Part shown: in pieces, positions 23,401-34,520 of the stretch
Position numbering within the stretch: the first letter of the stretch is position 1
Layout: each line of letters opens with the position of its first letter
Assembly (NCBI GenBank): GCA_013399875.1
Contig: VXAZ01003887.1
Coordinates: 62,001-126,000, forward strand
Direction of reading: 5' to 3'
Length of the DNA: 64,000 bases
DNA from: Gymnorhina tibicen
Lineage: Eukaryota; Chordata; Aves; Passeriformes; Artamidae
The notes under the pieces: generated by a model
What the model was told of the DNA's origin: nothing
Databases searched by the model: none
The model's input: only the letters and a program-made list of their open reading frames with translations
Made by a program: the position numbers and the translations under genes

Positions 23401-24909
23401 TTGAATCATTGTACTGGAACAATCATTACATTTGAAGAATAAATGTAATTTATTCTTTTTGAAGGAAGGGACATACATCAAATAAAAACTTTTCCTAATC
23501 TATAGAAAAAATCACAGCTCCTTTTATTCTTCAAAGAATGAATTATTTAGTCTTACAAGAGTGTATGTAAGAAAATTAAAATGAAAACAAAGATACGAAG
23601 AATTGTATATATTCAAAAAGAAAGACGCTGGAAAACTCTGCCCCATCTATTCATTGCTAAACTCAAAGCTTTATGGACTAGATGCTCAGCCATGTTCAGG
23701 ACTGATAGAACTAATATAATTTCATACCTACTTTCTGGTTTTGCTGTGGCAAGACTAAATTAGATAAAATTCGAGCCAAAAAAATTATTTGAAGCAAAAA
23801 ATATTTTTGGCTTTGGAAATGCTTTTTTAGTCATACTCTTATCCTTTTTCCTTTAAATTATTCATAGGAGTTTGAAGGTGATAAATGCTCTGACAGGTAT
23901 TAAGTTACTAGCCAATACCACAGGGCCAAAAAATCTTGTAAAAGTGCTTTTCAAAGTAGGCTTTTGTCCTAGTTTTGTCTGTCAATGCAAAAAGTATGAT
24001 TTGATTCTTTTTTTTTTTTTAAATAAACTTCAAATTATAGGCCCCCGTAGTTCATCATCCAGTGGTTGTTTTCAGAAGATCCTTAGTCCTTTTTTTCAAT
24101 TTAGCTCACTATCTTTTTATCCCAATGTAAGAATCCAGAGTTACGATTAGATGTGCCTGACTATCCATAATACAAATACTCAAAAAAAACATTTCCTCAA
24201 TGAAACTTTATTGTTTTACCAAATAATAGTCTCCTTGCAACTGCAAAATGGACATGGTTCTCACTTGTTGAGAGAAGAAGGACTTCCATTTCACTAACTC
24301 AGAGCAGAATTTGGTTTTCTGACATCACTGGTAGACATCATCCCTTGGCAATCAGCTACCTTGGGCTGAGTGACTTTTTATTTCTTTTCTGCTCCCTCAA
24401 TCTCAATCATCCTCATGTTCCAGAAAAAAATACCCAAGACTGAAAAGGTAATCAGGAAATTTTTACTGAAAAACATACATTTTCATTAATTTTGTAAATT
24501 AAAAATTTCTTATTAATTTAACTATTGGATCAAGTTTAAGATTTTCTTCTGTTAGTACTAGCATACGTGTTTACATTTTGGAAGACGTAATCCTCTTCTA
24601 TATATTGGCAATAAAGTAAGGATGTAAAGAAAAAAAAACCAGCACCAAATGGAATTGACTGTAGATGTCTATTAAAGATATGTATTCATGGCTTTGGGAT
24701 ATAGTTATAAAATGAGTGACTGAACAATGTTCTCCGTATCTTTTGAAAATATTCAGTTTAAATCCCTTTTCAAGTCTTGCTCCTATATTGAGCAAAGGAG
24801 TTCCTCTAATCATTTGAGAGTTGCTTTTCACTGGCACTAGCTAATCAAGTACAGGCTGATGTATGCAAATGAATATTTTTATACAATGTATACTGCTGTG
24901 TGGAAATTC

Positions 24910-24927
24910 ATTACATATATATGTAAT
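24910..24927. repeat. 18-bp perfect AT palindrome
   Basis: ATTACATATATATGTAAT at 24910-24927 is self-complementary. In AT-rich DNA this may be chance; no protein site is assigned. Confidence 0.85.
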
Positions 24928-27115
24928 AACAATTTTTGATTCATCTGTAGGTTAAGAGAAAAAAAGAAAGAACAGCGCTGTGCACTTTGAGGGGTAAGAG
25001 ATTCACAAAGGTATCTTAATTTTAACTAGAGTACTGTTGATAAACTCAGAAAGATTGGAACCCAAACCTGTAAAAAGGGAAAAAATTAACTATAGAATTT
25101 TTTTTTCTTAACCTAAAGCTTAGCATCACTGGAATAATTTTGCAATTTCAGAGTAAGATTAGCAACATCCAGGAGGCGTAACTTGCCTTTCGGTGAATTG
25201 TTGTCACAACCTTCATGGGTACTCTTCTTGCTGGAGTGCCACAGTCAGACTAGTCTCAGTTCTCAAGGACAGCAACCATAGATGGATTCAAATGAGAATG
25301 AGGACTTGTCATCAAGGGATTCCAAAATGAAGTGCTCCGGAACAACTGCTGGGAGGCTGTTCAGAGCTGATGTTCATTCCATTCAGTAATTTTCCTTCTG
25401 CAAGGAGTGTACTAAGAAGACAACAGGGAAAACAGTCTCCATTGTATCTATCATTGTGGTGAAACAAACAGTTAATGATTTTTATAAACTTATTATAAAA
25501 TAATTACCTATTTTATTATCCATACAGGCAATTACTAAGAAATTGCAGATTTTTGTGTTTACTGAACAAAATATGTACCACAGACAGAAAAGCGCTTGTT
25601 TACTTTGCTTTTGTAAAGGTGCCATTATGAAATCTACACAGGTCCTTTACTGAAAGCCCTGAACTGAACATTTTCTGATGTTCAAAATAACTTTCATCCA
25701 TCCTGATTAAAAAGAAAGAAAAATTCCTCTTACTTCACTTCAGTCACTTCAACACCTGCTGCTGTTATTTTCAGAGAAACAATTTGCTGAAACATTAAGA
25801 AGGATATCTTTCAACCTTTTCCAAACATCTCAGTGTGTCAGGAACTCTGGATTGATTTTATTTTAAATTGCCCTGCCCTCCGAGAGGGAAAGGAAGTTGT
25901 TAAAGACCTCCTTTTGCCTTAATTTTTTTTACTATACCTGTCTTTTATAATATAACAGGTATTTATCATTCTCTACTCTGTTCATATATTCAAATGTTTC
26001 ATAACAGTTTTGTCCACATGATCTTTATAAGGTTAGAAGAAGGAGAAAGCTACTGTGGTAATAATTCCCAGTGTAACTCCTCCATATTTCTGTTACTTCC
26101 CAAAAACACGCCTCATTCAATCTGCTGGTGAACTCTACCCTCCTTTGGAGCCAGATGGATGTCAGTTGCCAACACTTCATCAAAGGATGACTCGAGAAGA
26201 GTTGGTCTGAACGATATAATTGGAAAATTCTGCTTTTAAATAGAAGTGAACAGTAACAGGAATCACCTAGTTTTCAGAGGTCAGACATTTTGCAGAATGA
26301 AGAAAAACTGAATTAAACTTTATTATACTGATTTTTTTTCTTAATTAAAAATGAGCATGGAAAAATGTTTTCAGCTTTATACACTTTCATATGAAAAAGC
26401 TTTTATATTTTCATAGTTTTAATGCATATTTCATGTTAATAAAAATAAATAGAGTTTAAAATAAAAAATTAAATTGTTGTCAAAGTTGCATATTTTATAA
26501 TTAAAATGCACAATTTCAAAAGGCAAAAATGCTGAAGATATATGGTAAAATAATTTCAGTTTTATATTATTTTAGCATTAAAATTGAATTATTTGGGTTT
26601 TGAAGGGGGAGTTATTTACTGTTTTCTCTCATTAAAATAAAATGTGGTTTCCACTAGTTATTCCCAGTTTGGGGGAGTTTATTAGGCATTGCTGATAGAA
26701 ATATACCAATAAATTTTGCCTTTTTAAATAATACTTTTCCATTAAGTCTCATTTCATTGTTTATTCACATCTGGAAGTTTTAGACAGTCTGCTGCACTTT
26801 GTTGCCTCATATTTGTTAAAATCCAGCTACTTGTTTACCCATGAAATTTTTGGTCATGATTTTCTTGAGAACTGATAGACACAATTATATTATGACCAGA
26901 ACCTTTCTCTAAAGACATCATTTAAGATAATCCTTAAAAAAAAAATAGATAAATAAGAAAAACCAGCATTATTCATAGAGATATGATTGCTTCCCAGTTC
27001 TGTTAGTGATGCCATGATGATTTTTTGCTTTTTCATATACCCCTCTTATATACCCTTTTCATCTACCCTTTCATACAGCTTTGCATGTATCCTTAATGTT
27101 TTTAGCCCACATACT

Positions 27116-27632
27116 TGTAATTCCCTAAGTTTGATAACTCGCTTAGACCCAAAGTTCCATTAAGCCAAGAGACCAAACATCTTGGAAACCTCACAGCTGG
27201 GGGTCAGAAAGCCCCAGACTCCAAGGTCCTCTCCAGAACACATTCTGTAAACCAAGATAGGCCCCTCCAGGGGGAAGGTTCCTCAAGACAGGGGCTTCTC
27301 TTGAGCCTCTCATTGGGGAATCTTTGACAGATATGCTAATTTGCAAGGTCTATAATTGTATACGCGAATCATCGGGGGGTGTGCATTTTGGGTGCATTTT
27401 TGTGCATCTGTGTGTGTGTATGTGTGCACTGTTCAGAGGGTGCACCCTGGTGCATTCTTGGGGTGGGCATCCTGGCAGGCACTTTCGGGTGTGCATTTTC
27501 GGTGTGCATTCAGGGGTGCTTTCTACCTAGATGTGATGCACCAAAGGACCCTTGAATAAATACAGAGGTAAAACCCTTTTTTCCCCTCTAACCATGTTTG
27601 GTTTTTAATTCTAAGCCCAGGGAAAGGCAACA
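27116..27632 (+). mobile_element. Endogenous retrovirus LTR, sense plus
   Basis: The block has LTR layout on the plus strand: a TG start near 27116 (TGTAATTCCCTAAG), a U3 with 'aaagttccattaagccaaga' and 'ccccagactcc' phrases, an AT-rich promoter-like 'ctataattgtatac', an R region dominated by irregular GTGCATTTT units (27377-27520), a polyadenylation signal AATAAA at 27555-27560, and a U5 ending '...cccagggaaaggcaaca' at about 27632. No retroviral genes flank it, so it is probably a solo LTR. No target duplication was found, so both ends are approximate. The 67-68 codon frames inside it are by-products. Confidence 0.7.
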
Positions 27633-28744
27633 TTAGTGCAACTGTAAACTTAAGAGTTTCTTGAATCTCATTAAATATTCATAATTATTTAAAATTTCAT
27701 TATGTTTATTTAATACATTTACATAGCTATAGTTTCATTGGGTTGGTGGAAGCTGAGGGGTTTTTTAAGAGGTTAATTTTTATTCTAATTCTTGAAGTCC
27801 CTGCCAATTGTTTCTGGAAAATATTTGTTACTGGTTTTTTTTAAATGCTAGAAGTAACACACATAAAGCATAAAAATATATCTATTCATTCAAAATGCCT
27901 ATATATATGCAACCTGAAAAATAGTTTCCAAGCTTCCTTTTTATTCAGTATTCTATATAAATTTTTTATTTCATATGTTAAAATGTGCTTATAAATATTA
28001 GTTATATTGATTTTTGTCTTTTATTTAATATCTTCTAATAGTCATTCACTGTAATTTGTAAGAATACAAACTATACACCGTGTAAGAAACATTTGTCCAA
28101 AGGACAGATAAGCTACAAAAGAGTATTGCAAAAAAACCCAAAAAAATTCTCTACTTATAAAAGACTAATTTGTTAGCCTTGCCTTTGCCAGACATTTACA
28201 ATTTAGAAAGGTTTTCCTCAATTAAAGATTGTAAGAGAAGTGATTTCACAGATAGAAATTAAACTATATAATGATTATAAATTTAATTTCTTCTTCAAAA
28301 ATAGTAAAATAAAGAAAGGCTTTGGTAAAAGCTCACTGAAATATTTCTAGGAATAATAATATGGCATAATTTAAATATTGATTTTGTATGGCCTGCATCT
28401 TATAAGGACAAGGAATATTTTGCTCTTTAAGCGATTTTTGCTCTTCGGGTGTAAATACTTCCTGTCTGTGTGCTGAAGCACTGTAAAATTAATAGTTGGA
28501 AAATTTTTTATCTGCAAATATAAAAAGGTTACTTGATGTCTGGGACACAATGAACACATGCACCTGGGGAAATGTAGGCAGGTGTCTCCAATTAATCCTC
28601 ATTACTAGAAGCAGATTGTGGCATAAGAGATATCTAAGAACAGGGTAAACCAGATCCTGCTCTTCCTAGAGGAAGAAGAGGTGTTTTGCCGGATAGAATT
28701 TTTTAAGGTATGTGGGAGATTAAATTAAAACCTTGACAGTAAGG
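27633..28744. other. AT-rich interval without recognisable genes
   Basis: Strongly AT-rich; nothing recognised. Confidence 0.6.
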
Positions 28745-29303
28745 TGTGGTGGGTTGACCTTGGCTGGACACCAGGTACCCACCAAACAGCTCTGTCACTC
28801 CCCTTTCCAGCTGGACAGGGAAGAAAAAATAAGATGGAAAATGACTCACAGGTTGAGATGAGACAGTTTAGTAAAGCAAAAGTGAAAGTCTGCACGCGCA
28901 CAAGCAAAGAGGGAAATTAAAAGGTCTGTTACCTCCTTCCCATCAGCAAGCCACACTCAGCCACCTACTGAGAAGCAGGGCCTCAGCACACACAACAGCT
29001 GCTCTACAAAGCAGACACCACACCCGAACACCTTAGCTTTTATAGCTGAGCTGACATCACATGTTATGGACTAGCCCCTTGGTTAATTTGGGTCAGCTGG
29101 CCTAGCTGTGTCCCCTCCCAGGATTTTGCCCACTCCCAGCACCTTGATGGGGATGGGAATGTTAGAGGGACAGCCGTGATGCTGTACCAGCACTGCTCAT
29201 CTGTAGCCAAAAGACCTTTTATCAACACCTGTGCAGCTACCAATGCAAAGCACAGCACTGTGAGGGCTGTGTGGGACAGTGAACCCCAGCTCAGCCAGAT
29301 CCA
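28745..29303 (-). mobile_element. Endogenous retrovirus (ERVL-like) LTR, sense minus
   Basis: On the plus strand the block starts TGTGGTGGGTTGACC, the same terminal motif as the LTR at 58602. Its sense strand is minus: TATAAAAG is the complement of 29037-29044, upstream of which are 'gctgacccaaattaacc' and 'ggggacacagct' phrases typical of avian ERVL LTRs. A 'tttactaaactgtctcatct' segment downstream replaces a canonical polyadenylation region. The end near 29303 (...CCAGATCCA) is less sure, because TAAGG before the element has no match after it. The 88-codon frame at 29064-29330 is a by-product. Confidence 0.8.
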
Positions 29304-32300
29304 ATGTGTGTTTGAGGATAAAAGAGGCATAGACTGAGACTTCTCTAGAACACCTGGAGGCAGTGAAGGAGTAAAAAGAATATGAGTGGTGTGTGTTGGA
29401 AAGAACTTGTCATTTTATTAGTTTTATGTAATGAAAGAGAAGATTTTGAAGAAAAGGGACTGTGAGCAGGTGATGATTTTTTACTTTATCTTGATGTCTT
29501 ATTGGTGTCAATTCTCAAGACAATTTTACAAATTTCATTCTGGTGTTTTTTCCTAATTCTTGTGTGGGTATTGCCTATATGATGTATGTCTTGTAAAAGG
29601 TGTTCTTTGAGACAGACATGTTGATCTAGTATTGAAAAAAGAAAATTAATATGATTTCCTGATTTTTTTTAATTGATTCTTCACTTCTGCTAAGTTGACA
29701 AGTAAATTAAGCTTTTTTCTTCTCTCTTGGCTACATACCACCAGTTACTCTTGAAAAGGATATGGGCTTTTCCTTCAGAGAGTGACAAAAGGGAGATATA
29801 ATCCATGTATAAAGCATGTAGTTGTAAAGTAACTCTATTTATAGGTCTAATATTTCAAAACTATGTTTTTTTTCCTGTTTTGGTCTCAGCAGCAGGTGTC
29901 TAGAAACTAGTATTTGAAACAAAGATTTAAGTGTCTGATATTCCATGCAAAAATATAGTGTATATATTTCTGAAGTAACTAAGCTGACTTTTGTCAACTA
30001 GTTTTTAAGCTCTGAGGAGACATGATGCATGCTTCTGCACTTCTTTTTCCTCTCCTGTTAATTGCAGCAAATTTTCTTTGATAAAGTCTGGGAAACGCAG
30101 ATGTTTGTAATAAGGAAAGTGAGGCCAAGATTTTTTTTTGAATTTAAAATCTTATCTTTATACATCACTTGAGAAATTTAAAAAATAAAACTGAACCCAA
30201 AATCTACTAAGGGAGGAAGTAAGCTAACTGGATTTTTAAACTTAGCTTGAGTTTTGTCGTTGGACTCACACTGTCAAATCAATTAAATGAATTAAAAAAA
30301 TTTAGTGGTAGATTAATCTACCACTGAGGTCTGAGTCTAATCTATTTAAAATGTCAAAAGCAGTTAATCTTTTTCTTCCTAACTCATCAATTGTGCCGAA
30401 CACTAGACCAACCCGTGTAGGCTTAAGCATTTAAAAGAACTATTTTTGTTGGTGTGGAAAAAATGGATAAAATGTTGTTTGTGTCATGTTTAGTTCACTG
30501 GTGACACCAAATATAAGCCAGGAGATCTTTGCTATCTTTCAGGAAAAAAAAAACCAACATGCTTTCCTTTTTGCTGTGTTGTTGACTCCTTCAGCAAAAC
30601 TGGATCTTTCAGCTCTGCCAGCATGTTGGAAAGGTCAGAGTTCATACTGGCAAGGCTACAAACATACACTTCCATATCTGAACTGCAGAGCACCATGTCA
30701 AGCATATGACATCAAAGTAATGTTTTTTCAGAGGGAAGGGCTTTCTCTCGTAAATCCCTGATTTATCTCAGTGGTGCAGCTATACTAGCTCCCTTGGGAT
30801 TCTAGACAGAATTCCTATTATCCTCTCAGCTTGTACAGTCTTGTTAATGTGCTTCTGTTGTTTTTAGCTGTCACTGAATTGGTGATGTGTAAGTTGCAGA
30901 GATTTCACAATAAATCCTAAATGTAAATGTTTAGGTAAACACTTTTTTCCCCTTCTTTAACATAAACACAGATTCTCCCCATTGAGTAATCACCACAGGC
31001 TCTGCTCAGACTGCAGATTTTAACAACAGTGAAGGATTCCCCCCAGACATGGCTCTCAAGAAATTTGTTACCCTCCCCTTTGTTTGCTTATAGGTAGAAA
31101 AAATATTTTGTGACTCCATTTAGAGCTTGATACAGCATGTTCTTTGTGATCACCCATGTTCTCATGTCATCACCTACATAATAAGGAAAAATTGTGAACA
31201 CGAGAAAAAAACTATCTGCAACTCAGACAGTGTTAAACCATATTCTTTTGGGTTGTCTTTCTTATTTTACCTATGATAGGTGTGACATCATTAAAGATAC
31301 TCTCCTGAATATGTTAAAATCACCATGACTACTTGAGAATTACAGTTGCAGGTTTGTGTTCTGATCCTATTTCCCACTTCTCCATGCTTGAGAAGAAGAA
31401 ACTGGAAGATAACAATATCTGTCATTTTGATAGCATGTGTGTCCCAAGAATCCACTGAAGAGGAGCAATATTTAATTAGCTTTACTCACTCCTTCCATTT
31501 TGTTTCTATTTTGGCATGCCCCTCCAATTATTCAGAACTTTGTTTCTTCAGGCTTACTCTCTAGAAAGAAAGTTAAATTAATTAAACACCAGGTACCTGT
31601 AGTCTTCACTCTTCTATAGATTAATAGAGCAGAATGGATTTTAAACTGAACAGGCATCCCACATTTCCACTTGGTCAATCACGGAGAATTTGTCTAGCAA
31701 GCTGTTAGAAAAAAAAAAAAGCAGTCACAAGATTTTCTTTCTGTGCTGATGGCCCTTGTCCAGCACCTTCCTTCTGACTACAAAGAAAGGTCTGTGTGAC
31801 CATTTCTGGCTATTCTTATCCTTTTTCACATCAGAAAACAATGTTCCTATCCTCAGACCTCAGAAGTTGACTGTAAAGATTTGCTCCAGGTCTCTGCAAA
31901 CTCCCTTTTACTGACAAGAAAGTAACATCAGCTGTGGGAGAAATGCAGCTGCCATAAGTACCTGAAGCTGCTCACTTAAAAATTCCTATGCTCCTCCCTC
32001 CAAATAAATACATATATAAAAATCATATATGAATGAAAGCTGATTTAGATATTGGGACATTGTAAATCTAAAAAACATTGTATTTAAATTTCACTGTACA
32101 AATAGCACCATTTATTTAACCCCATATTTTTCTTGTGGCCCTTAGCAAATCATAAGCACTTACTGAATAATCATTCATTATTCTCCACCACTCATCAACA
32201 GTAAGTCCATAAATTTAAGCCTTCAAGATTATTTCCCAGTCATTTTCAGATAGACACCACATGTCAAACTTGGAAAACTGAACGGTTTGATAATCTGTGT

Positions 32301-33064
32301 AAAGAAGTGTCAGCCATACATTACATGTTTTAATGTAATGCTTGTCCCTGAAAAAATGATTTATTCAGTTTTGGATGGGGACATTTCATCAGAAGTAGGA
32401 GGGTCCTCTGGTGTCAGCAATTCAGAAAATTATTTTGATCTTCAGAGCTGTTAATCTGACAAACATGAAACTCAATTTTAAATGCTTTTCTGAAATGGTT
32501 CAACATTTTTGTAACCTTTGACTGCCTACTTCACCTTTACATGCTCATACACTGTAATTCTTCCGCTGTTATTTGAAATAGGTGATGGTTACTGATCTTC
32601 AAAGAGCCTCTTCACTACTAGCATCTTCAGCTCAGGTGGCCTATAGTTTTTATATAGAACTACAACCTCTTCTACAAAGGAAGGGAAGAACTGAGTGTGA
32701 GAAGGAGAGACTACCACTGATGTTGAGCATTTTTTTCCTACCTGACCACCCCCTACAACTTAACTACAGATTTTTCAAGGGTGATAAAAAATGATTTAGA
32801 AATGGATTTCACTGCAGATGAAGAGACTCCATATACATGGGCCAGGGGATCTATTTTATGTAATTAATGTGAGAGAGAAACACTGGTTTAAGAGACATAT
32901 ACACCCGAATGACACAGAAGCTGTTACCTTCCCTCATAAAAGGCAGATTATTGAAAGTTTGTGTCAGGTCCTTTGTGCTTGAAGTGCAGGCTTAAACTTC
33001 ATCTGGAGAATGAATTATTTGGGGAGAATTTAAAATGAGGTTTTGGTTTTTATTTCTTCCCACT
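29304..33064. other. AT-rich interval without recognisable genes
   Basis: No gene or transposon recognised. It contains a 22-bp perfect palindrome at 30304-30325. Open frames do not exceed 91 codons (30486-30761). Confidence 0.6.
30304..30325. repeat. 22-bp perfect palindrome
   Basis: The half-site AGTGGTAGATT at 30304-30314 is followed immediately by its exact reverse complement AATCTACCACT at 30315-30325, with no spacer. The outer parts are not simple AT sequence, so this is less likely to be chance than the palindrome at 24910. Confidence 0.92.
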
Positions 33065-33816
33065 TGTTGTATCCCCTACCACCGCTCTATGCCCAGACAT
33101 GATTCCTGAGCCTTTCTATGCCTTTAAAACGGGATGCAAGAGACAGAGGAAAAAAACTGAACGAACTTTTCAAAACAGTTTGTGCTTCAAGGACACAGAG
33201 ATTAGCTACTGCTGCTGCGGGCAGAGGAAGCATTTCTTCTGGCTTTTCGGTCAGTTTTCTTCAGCTCTGTTTCTTCGGAGAGTTCAGGGGTTTTTTTCTC
33301 TTGGGACTTCGTTTTTTTTTTCCCCTCCTGCTCTTCTGGACTTGTTCGGAACACCAGAACATCAGAACCCCACCGGGGGACCTTCCACCGGCCTGGAGGG
33401 GGGCCCCNNNNNNNNNNNNNNNNNNNNNNNNNNNNNNNNNNNNNNNNNNNNNNNNNNNNNNNNNNNNNNNNNNNNNNNCCCCCTCCAGGCCGGTGGAAGG
33501 TCCCCCGGTGGGGTTCTGATGTTCTGGTGTTCCGAACAAGTCCAGAAGAGCAGGAGGGGAAAAAAAAAACGAAGTCCCAAGAGAAAAAAACCCCTCAACT
33601 CTCCGAAGAAACAGAGCTGAAGAAAACTGACCGAAAAGCCAGAAGAAATGCTTCCTCTGCCCGCAGCAGCAGTAGCTAATCTCTGTGTCCTTGAAGCACA
33701 AACTGTTTTGAAAAGTTCGCTCAGTTTTTTTCCTCTGTCTCTTGCATCCCGTTTTAAAGGCATAGAAAGGCTCAGGAATCATGTCTGGGCATAGAGCGGT
33801 GGTAGGGGATACAACA
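33065..33816. repeat. Large inverted repeat around an assembly gap
   Basis: The left arm (33065-33407) and right arm (33479-33816) are reverse complements over about 338 bp, with only two mismatches that I can find: C/G near 33286 against its partner, and A/G near 33162 against its partner. Homopolymers of 7 to 10 T/A match in length. The gap of 71 N (33408-33478) lies between GGGGGGCCCC on the left and CCCCCTCC on the right. The outer ends are TGTTGTATCCCC and its complement, so each arm looks like the 5' part of an LTR (TG start, then a TTTAAAA promoter-like box at about 33123-33129) pointing inward. Flanking bases (CCACT and GCACA) are not a target duplication. The 133- to 205-codon frames on both strands are mirror copies of the same sequence read through N, not genes. 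Confidence 0.93.
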
Positions 33817-34194
33817 GCACAGTCACCCCAAGACATTACTGTACATACATAATTAAGTACCTTTTGGCTGAGGATCAATCCTGGTGTGTTGTTCTGTACA
33901 GAGTGTGGAAAGGCAAAGAAAAATGTAATTTATCATAACTGATTTTTCGTAAAGATATCCCTAATCAATTTGCTGAAGCAAATCTGAACAGATTTTGGTG
34001 CCATCATTTGCAAGATACCTCTACCCTTTGCTTGTGCTTCCAGGAGCTGTCAGTGCCCTGACTGTTGATTTGCAAAATTTGTCTTATAAAAATTGCTAAA
34101 TGTTTAGCATAAGAATAGAAAGGGCTGCTTCAGCAGTAGAGAAGATAGTGAATAATAATGCAAGATAGTACTACTGTGGAGTGCAGACCTTAGC
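33817..34194. other. Short interval without recognisable genes
   Basis: Nothing recognised between the inverted repeat and the CR1 fragment; ordinary AT-rich sequence. Confidence 0.55.
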
Positions 34195-34472
34195 CTGTTT
34201 AGAGGCCTGGTTGACAGAGTTCCTTGGGAGGTTGTACTGAAAAGAGACAAAGGACTCCAGGAATGCTGGACATTCTTCAAGAAGAAAATCTTAAAAATGT
34301 GGGAGCAGGCTGTCTCCATGTATGAAAATGGATGGCCTGTTCGGGATCTGTCGGCCTGGAAAAAAGAATTTATCAGCCTTGAAAGAAGGGGCAGGCAACT
34401 CAGCAACTATGAGAATATTAAGGTTATGCAAGGAGAAAACTAGAAGGGCCAAAGCCAAACTATAACTTAACC
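34195..34472 (+). mobile_element. CR1 LINE internal coding fragment (dead)
   Basis: This is a piece of the CR1 second reading frame, from the linker between the endonuclease and reverse transcriptase domains. The plus-strand frame from 34207 reads LVDRVPWEVVLKR, then WTFFKKKILK and EQAV. The nucleotide end 'agaagggccaaagccaaact' at about 34441-34460 is highly characteristic of CR1. A frame change lies between the two halves and a TAG follows near 34441, so it cannot code. It ends at the TTCC microsatellite, and no CR1 3' tail is present; both sides are truncated. Confidence 0.75.
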
Positions 34473-34473
34473 A

Positions 34474-34520
34474 GCCTTCCTTCCTTCCTTCCTTCCTTCC
34501 TCCCTCCCTTCCTTCCTTCC
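34474..34520. repeat. (TTCC)n microsatellite
   Basis: About 11 TTCC units occur, interrupted by TCCCTCCC in the middle. It is probably length-polymorphic. The lysine/glycine-rich minus-strand frame at 34291-34530 starts inside it and is spurious. Confidence 0.95.

Larger units (their letters stand above)
19597..27115. other. AT-rich interval without recognisable genes
   Basis: This is 7.5 kb of AT-rich DNA with no gene or transposon that I recognise. It contains the hairpin at 20453-20496, a diverged short direct repeat at about 21642-21681 ('ggttcacagatca'/'ggttcatagatca'), the palindrome at 24910-24927, and very AT-rich stretches at 26300-26750. All open frames are under 95 codons. Confidence 0.6.

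Noticed and set aside
24910..24927. AT palindrome as a specific protein site
   Set aside because: Alternating TA core in AT-rich DNA; chance occurrence is plausible.
26037..26210. 57-codon stop-free stretch reading ...LYPPLEPDGCQLPTLHQ...
   Set aside because: It looks exon-like in composition but lacks clear splice borders, has no start codon near its beginning, and matches nothing I recognise.
33099..33878. Four frames of 133-205 codons on both strands
   Set aside because: They are mirror images of one inverted repeat and read through 71 N; not evidence for a protein.
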